Positions 16,551 through 25,834 of a stretch of DNA of 64,000 bases are shown in pieces; position 1 is the stretch's first letter, and each line of letters starts with the position of its first letter. The notes under the pieces were generated by a model. That model had not been told where the DNA came from. It was given only the letters and a program-made list of their open reading frames with translations, and did no database searches. The DNA is from DATJPW01 sp963752855 (GTDB lineage: Bacteria > Desulfobacterota > Desulfomonilia > Desulfomonilales > Desulfomonilaceae): NCBI GenBank assembly GCA_963752855.1, contig CAVVZX010000009.1, forward strand, positions 42,657 through 106,656, read 5' to 3'. A program made the position numbers and the translations under genes.

Positions 16551-17596
16551 TATTTTGGCCCCCGGTAAAAGTCATCGTATTGTGGGGCTCGTTGGATGAG
16601 ACGAGAATTTTTTAATATGTCACAGACCAGCGCATAATCCGCCATGTTAAGTTTTCCGACAATGCCGGTGTCGCCTTCCGGCATGATCAGCTCTTTCATA
16701 CGTGCCAGCATCCACCTCTGATGCGCTTTGTTAGTCCCTGTATGCGCGGCCTTTGCATGCTTCATGACAATATTCAAGGCTTCATCCTGGTTTTCAAAAG
16801 CATACAACCAACCCTTTATGGAAGCCTGCACAAAGGCTTCACACGATTTGGGATGGCGCCGAAGAGTTTTCTCCAGGCAATATATGCCATCTTCCGGGAA
16901 GTTGAGACCGAGCCGGCTAAAGAAGAAGAGAGTCAGGTCATCGGGATTCAACCCGCTGTTAAGAATGGTGTGGTACTCGTTGTACCACATGGCTGACATG
17001 GCATCGACACCTCCTTTGAGAAAGAGGCTCACTGAGGAATAGTTGGGAATGATGTTGACTTTGAGCCCATACTTTTCAAAAAATGCTTTGGGCTGAATAG
17101 AGAACTGCCCCTGCCAGAGGCCAACGTTCTTGCCGTTCAGGTCCTGCGGCTGCTCTATTCCGCTCTTCTTCTTTGCAATCAGCATCAAGGCTGAACGTTG
17201 GCTGATTTGCGCTAGGTTGACGATTGGCAGCCCCGATGCTCTTTTCTCAATTCCACTGGAGAGCCAATCGGTGCAAAACGTCGCTTCGCCAGACTCAAGA
17301 GCCACGAATGGAGGTTTTTGAGGTCCGCCCACCATAAGGTTCAGGTCAAGCCCAGCTTCGCGATAGAAGCCCTTTTCCAGGGCGACCATGTACCCGGCAA
17401 ATTGGGCCTGCGGAATCCATTGAGGGCAGAATGAAGCCTTTTTCAAGCCATTTTCCGTTCCCAGACACACTACAGGCTGGAGCAAGAGGAGGACCCACAC
17501 TATAATTCCGGTTTTGCAGATATGTTTGGCGGCCGCTTTACTAAGGAGACGGAGATAGGATTTCATTTCATTTTGACAGAACTTTCGCAGGTCCAT
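16550..17596 (-). CDS. NMT1/THI5-like (SsuA-type) periplasmic substrate-binding protein
   Basis: A protein of about 348 residues. A long signal peptide (hydrophobic GIIVWVLLLLQPVVCLG) precedes a type II periplasmic binding fold of the NMT1/THI5 class: WIPQAQFAGYMVALEKGFY, GVDAMSAMWYNEYH and the LNGKNVGLWQGQFS strand. Such proteins bind pyrimidine precursors, aromatics or sulfonates. The start is uncertain: 17596 has GAGG at good spacing; 17617 and 17566 are alternatives. No ABC permease or ATPase is nearby. The one-base overlap with a Cache-HAMP phosphatase suggests a role as a ligand-presenting sensor protein rather than a transporter part. Confidence 0.8.
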   Translation of the reverse strand: MDLRKFCQNEMKSYLRLLSKAAAKHICKTGIIVWVLLLLQPVVCLGTENGLKKASFCPQWIPQAQFAGYMVALEKGFYREAGLDLNLMVGGPQKPPFVALESGEATFCTDWLSSGIEKRASGLPIVNLAQISQRSALMLIAKKKSGIEQPQDLNGKNVGLWQGQFSIQPKAFFEKYGLKVNIIPNYSSVSLFLKGGVDAMSAMWYNEYHTILNSGLNPDDLTLFFFSRLGLNFPEDGIYCLEKTLRRHPKSCEAFVQASIKGWLYAFENQDEALNIVMKHAKAAHTGTNKAHQRWMLARMKELIMPEGDTGIVGKLNMADYALVCDILKNSRLIQRAPQYDDFYRGPK

Positions 17597-17777
17597 TGAT
17601 TGTGGCCTCACCCGCATTATGTACCACGTGTAAGGTCATAGGTATAGTGCCTTGTCTTCTTGGAACCGGTAATAATCCCGCGCGGACACTTGAACCCGTG
17701 TCGCCGAGCACGAAAGTCATTTGATATAGATTTGGAGTGTTAGCCAAAAACAGCAGGGAGGTTCGAATACATTGCGT

Positions 17778-18132
17778 TGGTGGAGGCGGCGGGAATCGAA
17801 CCCGCGTCCGAGAATCTTCAGCTCAAGATATCTACATGCTTATCCCGAGGTTTGTTTCTCGTCCGGAAAGACACTCTCGGGAGGGTTTCCTTCCAGACCA
17901 GCCTGCTAATTATTTCGCTTTGTCTCCAACAGGCTCGAAGACTCGGCTATCCTGTAACCTACGCCTCTTCCATTCCCACAGGAAAGAAACGGAGAGACGC
18001 CAGCCATTACGCGGCTAGAGCGTACTCGTTATTGTTGGCGAGTAAGTTTTTTCCCGGCGGTTTAACGAGTCACCGGAGTGCTCGACATGCAACCTTGGCC
18101 TCAACTATCCCCGTCGAAACCTTTTCGCCCCC
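17778..18132 (-). ncRNA. ssrA: Transfer-messenger RNA (tmRNA)
   Basis: On the minus strand the 5' end GGGGGCGAAAAGGTTTCGAC (from 18132) and the 3' end GGTTCGATTCCCGCCGCCTC, followed by the encoded CCA (ending 17778), form the tRNA-like domain with a 7-bp acceptor stem. The internal tag frame (18039-18007) reads ANNNEYALAA followed by a stop. Length is about 355 nt. The RNA rescues stalled ribosomes together with SmpB, whose gene lies 73 bases upstream on the same strand. Confidence 0.97.
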
Positions 18133-18205
18133 TTTGTTGAGTGAGAGTTTAAAACACTAGATTGATCAGACAGCCGCTGGTTAATATCGGTTCCTATTAT
18201 TCCCT

Positions 18206-18679
18206 TCATGAGGACCTATGCCGATACTTAACCAGACGCTCCAATTCACGGCGCTGCTCTTTTTTCTTTATGGCTTCTCGCTTATCATAGGATCTTTTTC
18301 CCTTAGCGAGCGCAAGTTCAACTTTGACTTTACCATGCTTGAAGTAGAGTTTCAACGGAATCAATGAAAAGCCCCTTTCAGTGACCTTTCCCAACAGCTT
18401 TTTCATCTCCCTTTTGTGAATTAACAATTTGCGGTCTCGCAGCGGTTCGTGATTCTCTCTGTTAGCCTGGTCGTACGGTGAAATATGAGCGTCCACCAGG
18501 AATAGCTCACCTTGTCTGAATTTGGCATATGAATCGGAGAGGTTTGCTCTGCCGCTCCGAAGGGACTTTACTTCCGAACCCACAAGGGCTATGCCGGCTT
18601 CAAAGCTGTCTTCGATCTCGAAATTAAAGCGAGCCTTTCTGTTCTTGCAGATAATCTTGATGTGATCTTCTTGGTTCAT
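18206..18679 (-). CDS. smpB: SsrA-binding protein
   Basis: An intact 157-residue SmpB. The OB-fold core is recognisable (NRKARFNFEIEDSFEAGI, GSEVKSLRSGRANLSDSY, FLVDAHISPY), as is the basic C-terminal tail (KGKRSYDKREAIKKKEQRR) that enters the mRNA channel. It binds tmRNA and brings it to stalled ribosomes. It lies just upstream of ssrA on the same strand and 9 bases after ptsI, so it is probably transcribed with the PTS genes. Confidence 0.97.
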   Translation of the reverse strand: MNQEDHIKIICKNRKARFNFEIEDSFEAGIALVGSEVKSLRSGRANLSDSYAKFRQGELFLVDAHISPYDQANRENHEPLRDRKLLIHKREMKKLLGKVTERGFSLIPLKLYFKHGKVKVELALAKGKRSYDKREAIKKKEQRRELERLVKYRHRSS

Positions 18680-18688
18680 CGGGTTGGG

Positions 18689-20446
18689 CTAAGACTCGTC
18701 AAGAAAGTAATCTTTGGGAAAGCGTTCCCTGATCCAGCTTTCGAGAAGTCCGTGAATATGCTCCGCGTCCTGCATCTGAAAGGCTTGGTCGGTCAAGGTA
18801 TGGCAGTCGTCCAAAGTTATAGACCGGATGAATTTCTTGATTCTCGGTATAGCCAGAGCATTCATCGACAGCTCATCTATGCCAAGCCCGAGTAGAATCG
18901 GTATATTCACCGGATCGCCGGCCATTTCGCCGCACATGGCCACCGGTATTCCTCCGGCCTGACCTGCGATGGTGATTTGGCGTATCAAACGCAGCACCGC
19001 AGGATGAAGAGTGTCGTAAAGATAGTTCACGTGCTCGTTAATTCTGTCAATGGCCAGCGCATACTGAATCAAGTCATTGGTGCCGATGCTGAAGAAATCC
19101 ACTTCCTTGGCGAAAAGATCGCTAATAGCGACAACGGAAGGCACTTCCACGAGAACGCCTAGCTTAACATCATCATCAAACTGTTTGCCTTCAGCAGTAA
19201 GCTCTCTCTTGACTTCCCGGATAATTTCTTTTGTGGCGTGAAGTTCGGTGAGGCACGAGATCATCGGAATAAGCAATTTGCACCGGCCGTGCGCCGCTGC
19301 CCTCAGGATCGCTCTCAATTGCGTCTTAAAGAGATCTTTATGAGTAAGACAAAGTCTTATTGCCCGAAGTCCGAGGGCCGGGTTCGCTTCCGGGGAAATT
19401 CCCAGGCTTGAAGCCAACTTATCCCCACCGACATCGAGAGTGCGTATGGTGACCGGATTGGGACTATTGTTCCGCAATACTTTGCAATATGTCTCGTATT
19501 GCTCCTCCTCAGAGGGGAACGAGTCTCTTCCCATAAAGAGGTATTCAGTCCGAAACAGGCCTATTCCCTCGCAACCATGGTTGATGGCCAATTCCACTTC
19601 ATCCATCAACTCGATGTTCGCGGTGATGCTCACTGAACGGCTTCCATCCCTGGTAACGGCCGGTAGCTGACCATAGGCCATGAGGGACTGTTGGTATTTC
19701 CTATAAAGCTCCTCGCGATGCCTGTAGCGGAAAATCATATCCGCGTCAGGATTTAGAATCACGACGCCGGTGCCGCCATCAACAATGACAGTGTCTCCCG
19801 TCTGAGCTTGTTTGCTGATACTCTCCAGCCCGGTGGCTGCCGGGATTTTCAACGACCGAGCCATGATTGCGGTATGGGAGGTGCGGCCTCCCATATCTAT
19901 TGCGAATCCGAGCACATGTTCTCTCTGTATTTGGGCGGTATCAGCCGGCGAAAGATCGTGAGCGACAATTATGGAATTCGGCGGCAGCTGATGGATCTTG
20001 CTTTCCGACGGTATCCCCATCAAGATTCGGAGAACTCTTTCTCCCACAAAATGTATATCGCGAGCTCTTTCCCTGAAATACTCGTCTTCGATCGTATCAA
20101 AGGCGGATGTAATTTTTGACATGATCTCCGAAACAGCCCATTCGGCATTCTGTCTCTCGGAAGCAATCGCTTTCTTGGTCCCTTCAAAGAACATGCGGTC
20201 TTCCAACAGAAGAATATGAGTATCAAGTATGTACAGGTGATTCTCCAGCGGGTGATGCGGCCCGATACCCTTTTTGACATTCTTCAGGTGTTCAGCCGCC
20301 GCTTCAACTGCCGCTTCAAACCGGTTTATTTCTATGGGAACTTCTTCCAGACTCAGAATGCGCCTGGGGCAAATGTCGGAGGTCAGCCGTTCAATGACGA
20401 CAACCTGCCCGACGCCTATGCCACCTGATACACCGATTCCCTTCAA
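18689..20446 (-). CDS. ptsI: Phosphoenolpyruvate-protein phosphotransferase (PTS enzyme I)
   Basis: A 585-residue enzyme I, the usual length. Order: the HPr-binding and phospho-His domain, with active-site His in GGRTSHTAIMARSL, then the PEP-binding barrel (GIGLFRTEYLFMGRD, RTLDVGGDK, SIGTNDLIQYALAIDR, and CGEMAGDP containing the catalytic Cys). It transfers phosphate from PEP to HPr in the cytoplasm. The HPr gene lies 56 bases upstream. No sugar-specific enzyme II is in this window, so the pair may work in regulation or with a distant transporter. Confidence 0.96.
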   Translation of the reverse strand: MKGIGVSGGIGVGQVVVIERLTSDICPRRILSLEEVPIEINRFEAAVEAAAEHLKNVKKGIGPHHPLENHLYILDTHILLLEDRMFFEGTKKAIASERQNAEWAVSEIMSKITSAFDTIEDEYFRERARDIHFVGERVLRILMGIPSESKIHQLPPNSIIVAHDLSPADTAQIQREHVLGFAIDMGGRTSHTAIMARSLKIPAATGLESISKQAQTGDTVIVDGGTGVVILNPDADMIFRYRHREELYRKYQQSLMAYGQLPAVTRDGSRSVSITANIELMDEVELAINHGCEGIGLFRTEYLFMGRDSFPSEEEQYETYCKVLRNNSPNPVTIRTLDVGGDKLASSLGISPEANPALGLRAIRLCLTHKDLFKTQLRAILRAAAHGRCKLLIPMISCLTELHATKEIIREVKRELTAEGKQFDDDVKLGVLVEVPSVVAISDLFAKEVDFFSIGTNDLIQYALAIDRINEHVNYLYDTLHPAVLRLIRQITIAGQAGGIPVAMCGEMAGDPVNIPILLGLGIDELSMNALAIPRIKKFIRSITLDDCHTLTDQAFQMQDAEHIHGLLESWIRERFPKDYFLDES

Positions 20447-20502
20447 CAGGCGATTCGCTTCGTTATCTTTCGGCCTGAGGGGAAGGAGTCTGATGATTTT
20501 CT

Positions 20503-20790
20503 TCAGTTATCTTCCTGCGTCTCATCTTGAATTAGTCTACTTATCTCCTGAATGGCTTCAGTAGAGTCAGGCCCGTGAGCTTTGACCACTATCTCGCTCC
20601 CCGGAGTCGCTGCCAACAGTAGCAGCCCTAGCACGCTCCTGGCGTTTACTTCAACTCCGTCTTTAAGAATGGAGACCTGCGAGGAATAGTTGCGTAGAGT
20701 TTGGACCATCATTGTCGCAACTCGCGCGTGCAATCCGAGCTGGTTTGTCACAGTCAATGTTTTCTCAAGAACAGGTTCATCTCCGGTCAT
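20503..20790 (-). CDS. ptsH: Phosphocarrier protein HPr
   Basis: A 95-residue HPr. The phosphorylated His lies in NQLGLHARVA; most HPr proteins have Pro or Ala where this one has Val after HAR. The regulatory Ser region is present (NARSVLGLLLLAATPGS), so seryl phosphorylation by an HPr kinase is possible, although no kinase gene is in the window. It precedes ptsI on the same strand. Confidence 0.93.
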   Translation of the reverse strand: MTGDEPVLEKTLTVTNQLGLHARVATMMVQTLRNYSSQVSILKDGVEVNARSVLGLLLLAATPGSEIVVKAHGPDSTEAIQEISRLIQDETQEDN

Positions 20791-21139
20791 TAATGCCCCT
20801 CAGACTTTCCGATTCTCCTTCAACAAAGTGGAGTGTGTCGCTCGGGGCAAGTCTTTCAAACAGATTCGAATCTGTCGGCCCCTGGATAAAGCTTTTGCGA
20901 TTTGGACAAAGACACCAATCACATTAAACCACCCGATGCGGCGTGTCAATGATGCGAAATGTAGGTTAACGGGTTTGGAATAGTTCGAAAGTCTCAGCAT
21001 CTGCATAGTCTTTGTGACCTAGTTACGAGGGCATTTGGCAGTTTTTCCAACTTGACAAGTACTCCAAAAATCTCATAAAATAGCCCTCCCGAGTTATGAT
21101 CAGGTATGGGGCTGTTTTTGTGGAAGTTTCGGAGGCGCT

Positions 21140-22363
21140 GTGAGATTCCAAGAGGTTGGAACTAAAATTGACGAACTCAGAGATGAGTGCGTGGATTTCC
21201 TTACCCGAATCTGCTCGATCCCTGCGATCGGTCCGGAAAATGAGGGAGCCGGCGAAATGGAGAAATATCGGGTCATTCAAGAAGAGGTCATCGCTCTAGG
21301 ACCGGATATGATCGAAGAGGTTCATGCGCCGGATGATCGTGTGCCCGATGGAGTGCGCCCCAACCTGTTGACCGTGTTTAATGGCAAAGATACTTCCAAA
21401 ACTCTATGGATATTAAGTCACATAGACGTTGTTCCACCAGGAGAGCGGTCTCTCTGGGACCACGATCCTTTCCAACCCCGAGTGCAGGACGGGCTGATTA
21501 TAGGGCGTGGGGTCGAAGACAACGGACAGGCGCTGGCGGCCAGCATGTTCGCGGTGAAATCCGTAGCGGCAACCAGCGGTTTCGGGATCAACGTGGGTTT
21601 AGCTTTAGTTTCCGATGAAGAGTCGGGGAGTCATTACGGCCTTGACTACGTGCTGAAGGAGCGTCCTGAACTCTTTCGACCTCAGGACTTGATCCTTGTT
21701 CCGGATGCCGGTAATAAAGATGGGGACCAGATTGAGATTGCCGAGAAACATCTTTTCCATGTGCGTTTCCGCGTCAAAGGCAAGCAGGCCCATGCCAGCC
21801 GACCTGATCTGAGTATCAACACGCTCCGGGCCGCCTCCCATTTCATTGTCGAACTTGATCAGGCATTGGCCGCCCGCTTTACACAACGGAACGAGTTTTT
21901 TAATCCCCCTGTGAGCACTTTCGAACCTACCAAAAAAGAAGCGAACGTTCCTAACATAAACACAATACCGGGCGAAGACGTTTTCTATTTTGATTGCAGA
22001 GTGCTGCCTGAGATCAGTCTCGACCTGGTAATGGAAGAGATGCAAAAAACGGGCAAGAGAATCGAAGAACGATTCGGTGTCACAACCGCCGTCGAGGAAT
22101 TTCTGAAGAATCCGTCGGCACCGGCTACTCCCTCCGAATCTCCAGTGGTGGTGGCTCTGGCTCAAGCTATTCAGGAAGTATACGGAGTGCAGGCGCGGCC
22201 TAATGGAATTGGGGGGCAGACTGTCGCCCTGTTTTTCCGGCGAAAAGGACTTCCCGCTGCGGTATGGGAGAAGATTTTCGGCACTGCGCACGCGCCAAAT
22301 GAGAAAATCTCAGTGGCGAACCTGGTGGGAAATACCAAGGTCTTCGCAAGAATGATGATTTAG
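21140..22363 (+). CDS. M20-family metallopeptidase (ArgE/DapE-like)
   Basis: An intact protein of 407 residues with a GTG start after GGAGG. Zinc ligands of the M20 family are visible: His in LSHIDVVPPG, Asp in GRGVEDNGQ, the Glu pair in VSDEESGS, Asp in VPDAGN and His in FGTAHAPNEK. The lid domain shows KGKQAHASRPDLSINT. The family includes deacylases and di- or carboxypeptidases; the substrate is not clear. M20 metallohydrolases of this length from archaea and deltaproteobacteria are often annotated as putative diaminopimelate hydrolases. Divergent from ptsH with a 350-base gap. Confidence 0.88.
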   Translation: MRFQEVGTKIDELRDECVDFLTRICSIPAIGPENEGAGEMEKYRVIQEEVIALGPDMIEEVHAPDDRVPDGVRPNLLTVFNGKDTSKTLWILSHIDVVPPGERSLWDHDPFQPRVQDGLIIGRGVEDNGQALAASMFAVKSVAATSGFGINVGLALVSDEESGSHYGLDYVLKERPELFRPQDLILVPDAGNKDGDQIEIAEKHLFHVRFRVKGKQAHASRPDLSINTLRAASHFIVELDQALAARFTQRNEFFNPPVSTFEPTKKEANVPNINTIPGEDVFYFDCRVLPEISLDLVMEEMQKTGKRIEERFGVTTAVEEFLKNPSAPATPSESPVVVALAQAIQEVYGVQARPNGIGGQTVALFFRRKGLPAAVWEKIFGTAHAPNEKISVANLVGNTKVFARMMI

Positions 22364-22552
22364 ACCAATGGCTTGCGCCACATAAAAAAAATCGTCTAGT
22401 AAAGGTTCCCGGATAGGGCTCATATGTGATAATGTAGATAGATGGGATTGCTAGGTTTAACTTAACCTTGAAACTCGGATTCCCGGGCAGTTCCCGGACT
22501 TTTTGGTGTTTCCGGCCAATGGTCGGTTGGATGTATTTGTTTTAGGAGGATT

Positions 22553-23981
22553 ATGGGTATGGCCCGTTCGCGGACCGCGAAGAGAGTGGTGTTCGTCGCG
22601 GTCGCCATGATTAGTCTATCGGCTGCGCACTTATTCGCGGGTGGCCCCGAAAATGGGCGTCGCGCCGGGCGTCACGCCGCTAAGCTGAATCTGCAGCAGG
22701 CTGTCTCAATTGCTGTCGACAGAAACCTTCGCCTGACCGACTCTCGACTTGCCACCCAGGAAAAGGAGCACCAGCGTCGAGAGGCTTTCTCGGATTTCTT
22801 TCCTTCCACTAATCTCCAGTACACCTCCACTTGGTACAGATATGAGCAGGCGACAAATATCGCAGCGCTCGCAGGGACTTCACCTGCGCGTTGGGTCGTT
22901 CGAGGATTCAACCCGGTTCGGCCAACCTCTGATCAACCCGGATTATCCGTACAGGATAGATCCCTTTCGCAATTTTACGCTTACAGCGACAATGACTCAG
23001 CCGATCTTTACCGGCGGTAAACTGCTGAATGATTATAAATTCGCCAAGCTGGGGGTGGATTATTCAGGCTATTCAATATCAGGTGGACACACAGGACCTG
23101 ATCCTGGATGTGACAGAAGCGTATTACCAATTGATCCAAGCCGAAAAACTGGTGGGTGTGGCGGACGAATCCATCAGGGCGCTCGTGGCGCTGCGGAATC
23201 AAACTCGTGAATTCTTCAAGGCAGGCGTGGTGCCTAAAGTGGATGTTTTGTCGACCGAGGGCCAGCTCGCTCAGGCAAGAATTCAGAGGACGCAGTCTCT
23301 GACGGAGGTTGGAAGGCAAAAGGCGCAACTTAATTTTCTGCTCCGATATCCCCAAGAGACACCAACTGAAGTGGTGCAGGATATTAATTACAGGCCAAAC
23401 GCCTACAGAATACCCGAAATTTACTCTACGGCCGCAGCCAACAGGCTTGAGATACGGCAAGCGAACATATCCGTCGAGCAGGCTATGGCGTTGGTAAAAT
23501 CATCCCAGGCCGACTTGCTGCCGAGCTGTTTCCCTTCAAACCCAAGGGAACACGATTGAACGATAATTGGAACGTTTTTGATCCGGAAGGAACCAACGAC
23601 TGGCGTATTCAAGGCTTGCTCACCTGGACCTTTGATATATTCCGCACCCGCGAAACAGTCAAGGAAAGGCGGGCCTCACAGGCCAGGACGTTTGTGGCGC
23701 GAGAACAATTAGTCGAGCAGATCATGAACGAGGTGAAATCCGCATTCCTGGATATGAAACGCTCAGAGAGCGATATCCAGGATAACCGCAAGGCTGTCGA
23801 ATTCAGGCAAGAAAATTTTCGAATAAATCGAGAAAGATACAAGGAGCAAGTGGCCACCTACATAGAAGTTTTGGACGCACAAAGACAGTTGGCGCAGGCT
23901 CAAGGCGATTACTACACATCGCTTATCGGATATAGAATTAATCAGGCCGTAGTGGAACGAAGACTTGGGATACTTCGATAG
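22553..23981 (+). CDS. TolC-family outer-membrane efflux protein, about four frameshifts
   Basis: A signal peptide-like N-terminus (VVFVAVAMISLSAAHLFAGG) is followed by the TolC heptad helices (LNLQQAVSIAVDRNLRLTDS, then FKAGVVPKVDVLSTEGQLAQ) and, in the second repeat, RYKEQVATYIEVLDAQRQL, which is the classic TolC signature. Single-base insertions fall near 22915 (cccggttcgg), 23053 (gattattc), 23526 and 23556. After removing them one protein of about 475 residues results. It forms a trimeric channel through the outer membrane for RND or ABC exporters. No inner-membrane partner is adjacent. Confidence 0.8.
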
Positions 23982-24105
23982 TTTGCGCTGAAACGCATTC
24001 ACTCGATGGAGGCGACCCAACCCGAACCGTTACTAAACAGTTTGGCGCACAAATGGATATGACGTGAAACTTGAAAGCGTCGGCAGAACCGAAGATCGTC
24101 AAATA

Positions 24106-24632
24106 ATGAAAGCGAAGACTGCGATTTTCTGTCCTGGTTGCGGCGGTATCATTGGCTTTCGTATCCGCCGCTTATCCCAGGGATTGACGAACGCTGCGCC
24201 CAGCGCTGCGGCTAAAGCGGTGTCAACTCCGTCCGGAGGCAGGACCAAGCACTATTCAGATTCGCCAAAATATTCTCGCGCAAAAAGCGGCGGCCCTTCA
24301 GAGAGAAGCTGAAAGAATTACAGCGCTGCATTACGCAACGCCTCTCAGCTTCAGACACTGAGAGATCCGGAGGGTAATATCAACATCGTTCCGCAGAACG
24401 ATCTTGTTAACTGCACGCGCAGACTTCAAGATCTTCAAAGGCGACAAGATAGTTTAAATCGCGAGATAGCCGCTCTTGCTCAAGCGACTCAACCCCTCGC
24501 CGCCGCTGCTGAAAGGGCGGCGCGGAAAGCTGACTTACAGCGCAAGCTGCAAGCCTTAGTCCGGAAGAAAACTCATTTTAGGCTAACGATCACACGTTGG
24601 CACAGAAATTGTGCGCCAACAAAGGCTCTTAA
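24106..24632 (+). CDS. Hypothetical periplasmic coiled-coil protein, several frameshifts
   Basis: Not assigned to a family. After removing four or five single-base shifts (near 24130, 24195, 24250, 24325 and 24585), the product begins with a signal peptide (VLVAAVSLAFVSAAYPRD). It continues as a charged coiled coil (NILAQKAAALQREAERITA, RRLQDLQRRQDSLNREIAAL, AERAARKADLQRKLQALV) and ends near KLCANKGS. It follows the TolC-like gene by 120 bases, so it could belong to the same unit. Its stop overlaps the 3' end of dsrC by four bases on the other strand. The exact frame in the first 150 bases is uncertain. Confidence 0.5.
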
Positions 24633-24946
24633 ACGCATCCGGTTGGTTTAGGAAGCCCCGCCACCTTGCAGGCGCCCTTGGCCGGCCCGGACGGAAACAA
24701 TTCATAAATCTGTTTGAGCTTGAATCCTGTATCCTTACAAAGCTTTCGAATCATCGGCGCTATATTGAACTGCGTATAATAATTTCTCAGATAATTAACT
24801 ACCTTCCAGTGGTCGTCAGTCATGTTCTCGATGCCTTCTGTCTTGGCAAAAAGTCGAGCGACTTCCTCGTTCCAGACATTAGGGTCCTGCAAGAACCCAT
24901 CTTCATCAACTTCAAATGTTCGCCCCTCGATTTCCAATGTAGGCAT
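24629..24946 (-). CDS. dsrC: DsrC, sulfur-carrier partner of dissimilatory sulfite reductase
   Basis: A 105-residue protein starting MPTLEIEGRTFEVDEDGFL with AAGGAGG upstream. The C-terminal arm holds both conserved cysteines (GACKVAGLPKPTGCV: the penultimate Cys and the Cys eleven positions before it). This separates true DsrC from TusE-like relatives, which lack the upstream Cys. In sulfate reducers DsrC leaves sulfite reductase as a trisulfide that is reduced by DsrMKJOP. It stands alone here with no dsrAB nearby, which is normal for this gene. It is the main evidence for dissimilatory sulfur metabolism in this organism. Confidence 0.95.
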   Translation of the reverse strand: MPTLEIEGRTFEVDEDGFLQDPNVWNEEVARLFAKTEGIENMTDDHWKVVNYLRNYYTQFNIAPMIRKLCKDTGFKLKQIYELFPSGPAKGACKVAGLPKPTGCV

Positions 24947-25008
24947 TCTTATACCTCCTTACATGGTTGCTGCATTAGCGCCAAACAGAAAGCCAAGTTG
25001 GGCCGATG

Positions 25009-25526
25009 TTAACACTCGTCAATCAATAATCCCCCACACAACCGAACCGTATTCCCGCAGGTTACTTTTTCTTCAATTTTGCTTCTAATATCCTGAATGT
25101 TTTTTTCGATGATCTTTCGAACTGCGGGTCGTTTCTCGCGGCTGAGCGCTTCTCGATAAGCTTCCAGCGCGGCCGCGTTATCTTTCTTGATTTCATAAAC
25201 CAGCCCCAAAAGGCCGTAAGCGTCCGGATAATCCGGATTCAACTGGGTGGCTTTTTTCAGATCTTGAATGCTCTTGTCATACTCGCCTTTTTTGGAATAG
25301 GCGACGGCTCGATTATGATACGCGACGAAAATAACTGGGATTATCCTGGATGGACTTGGTGAAAAATTCAATGGCTCGGTCCCATTTTTGGACACTGCAG
25401 AGCGAATTCGCCTTGTTCGAAATAATCGAGGTAATCCTCGGCCAAGGCTGGTGTGTACGGCAGCGCGTTCGCGCTCACCAAGACCAACAGCGACAGAAGT
25501 ATTCTTGAGTTTAATCTCACTCGCAT
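25009..25526 (-). CDS. Secreted TPR-repeat protein, two frameshifts
   Basis: A signal peptide (LLSLLVLVSANALPYTPALA) is followed by tetratricopeptide repeats. The best-preserved are HNRAVAYSKKGEYDKSIQDL and AYGLLGLVYEIKKDNAAALE. Two single-base insertions near 25395 and 25335 split it; between them the frame reads WDRAIEFFTKSIQDNPSY, completing another TPR. The product is about 170 residues. The C-terminal tail has a CGNTVRLCGG segment. The protein-interaction partner is unknown. Divergent from plsB. Confidence 0.65.
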
Positions 25527-25834
25527 CACCCGCAGCAACAAGGAAGACCTATAACATACCACAAATTTACCCTTTCAGAAGCTTTCTTTTTTCGGGTGGC
25601 CTCCCCTTTTTCCACAAAACGTATTGCCTGCCGATACGCCTGTATACCAGTCCCAGCCGCTTGCCCGTTGATTCGATGTTTAGCAGGATCATCTCAATGT
25701 TGCAACCAGTATCGGTAATTTGGTTAACATCGCAAAACAGGACAGGCGTCCCGGGGGACCCGACGAGTTCGGCCTGAGCGAGGCAGGGTACGACCGATTG
25801 AAACCTAATTTGCGGGAGGTTGGCAGCGCTCCTG

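Noticed and set aside
17737..18160. Plus-strand open frames across the tmRNA
   Set aside because: They are antisense to a well-supported ssrA gene; the Arg/Ser-rich translation is typical of reading an RNA gene.
20800..21006. Minus-strand open frame upstream of ptsH, considered as an HPr kinase or enzyme II part
   Set aside because: 68 codons, no kinase Walker motif and no PTS signature.
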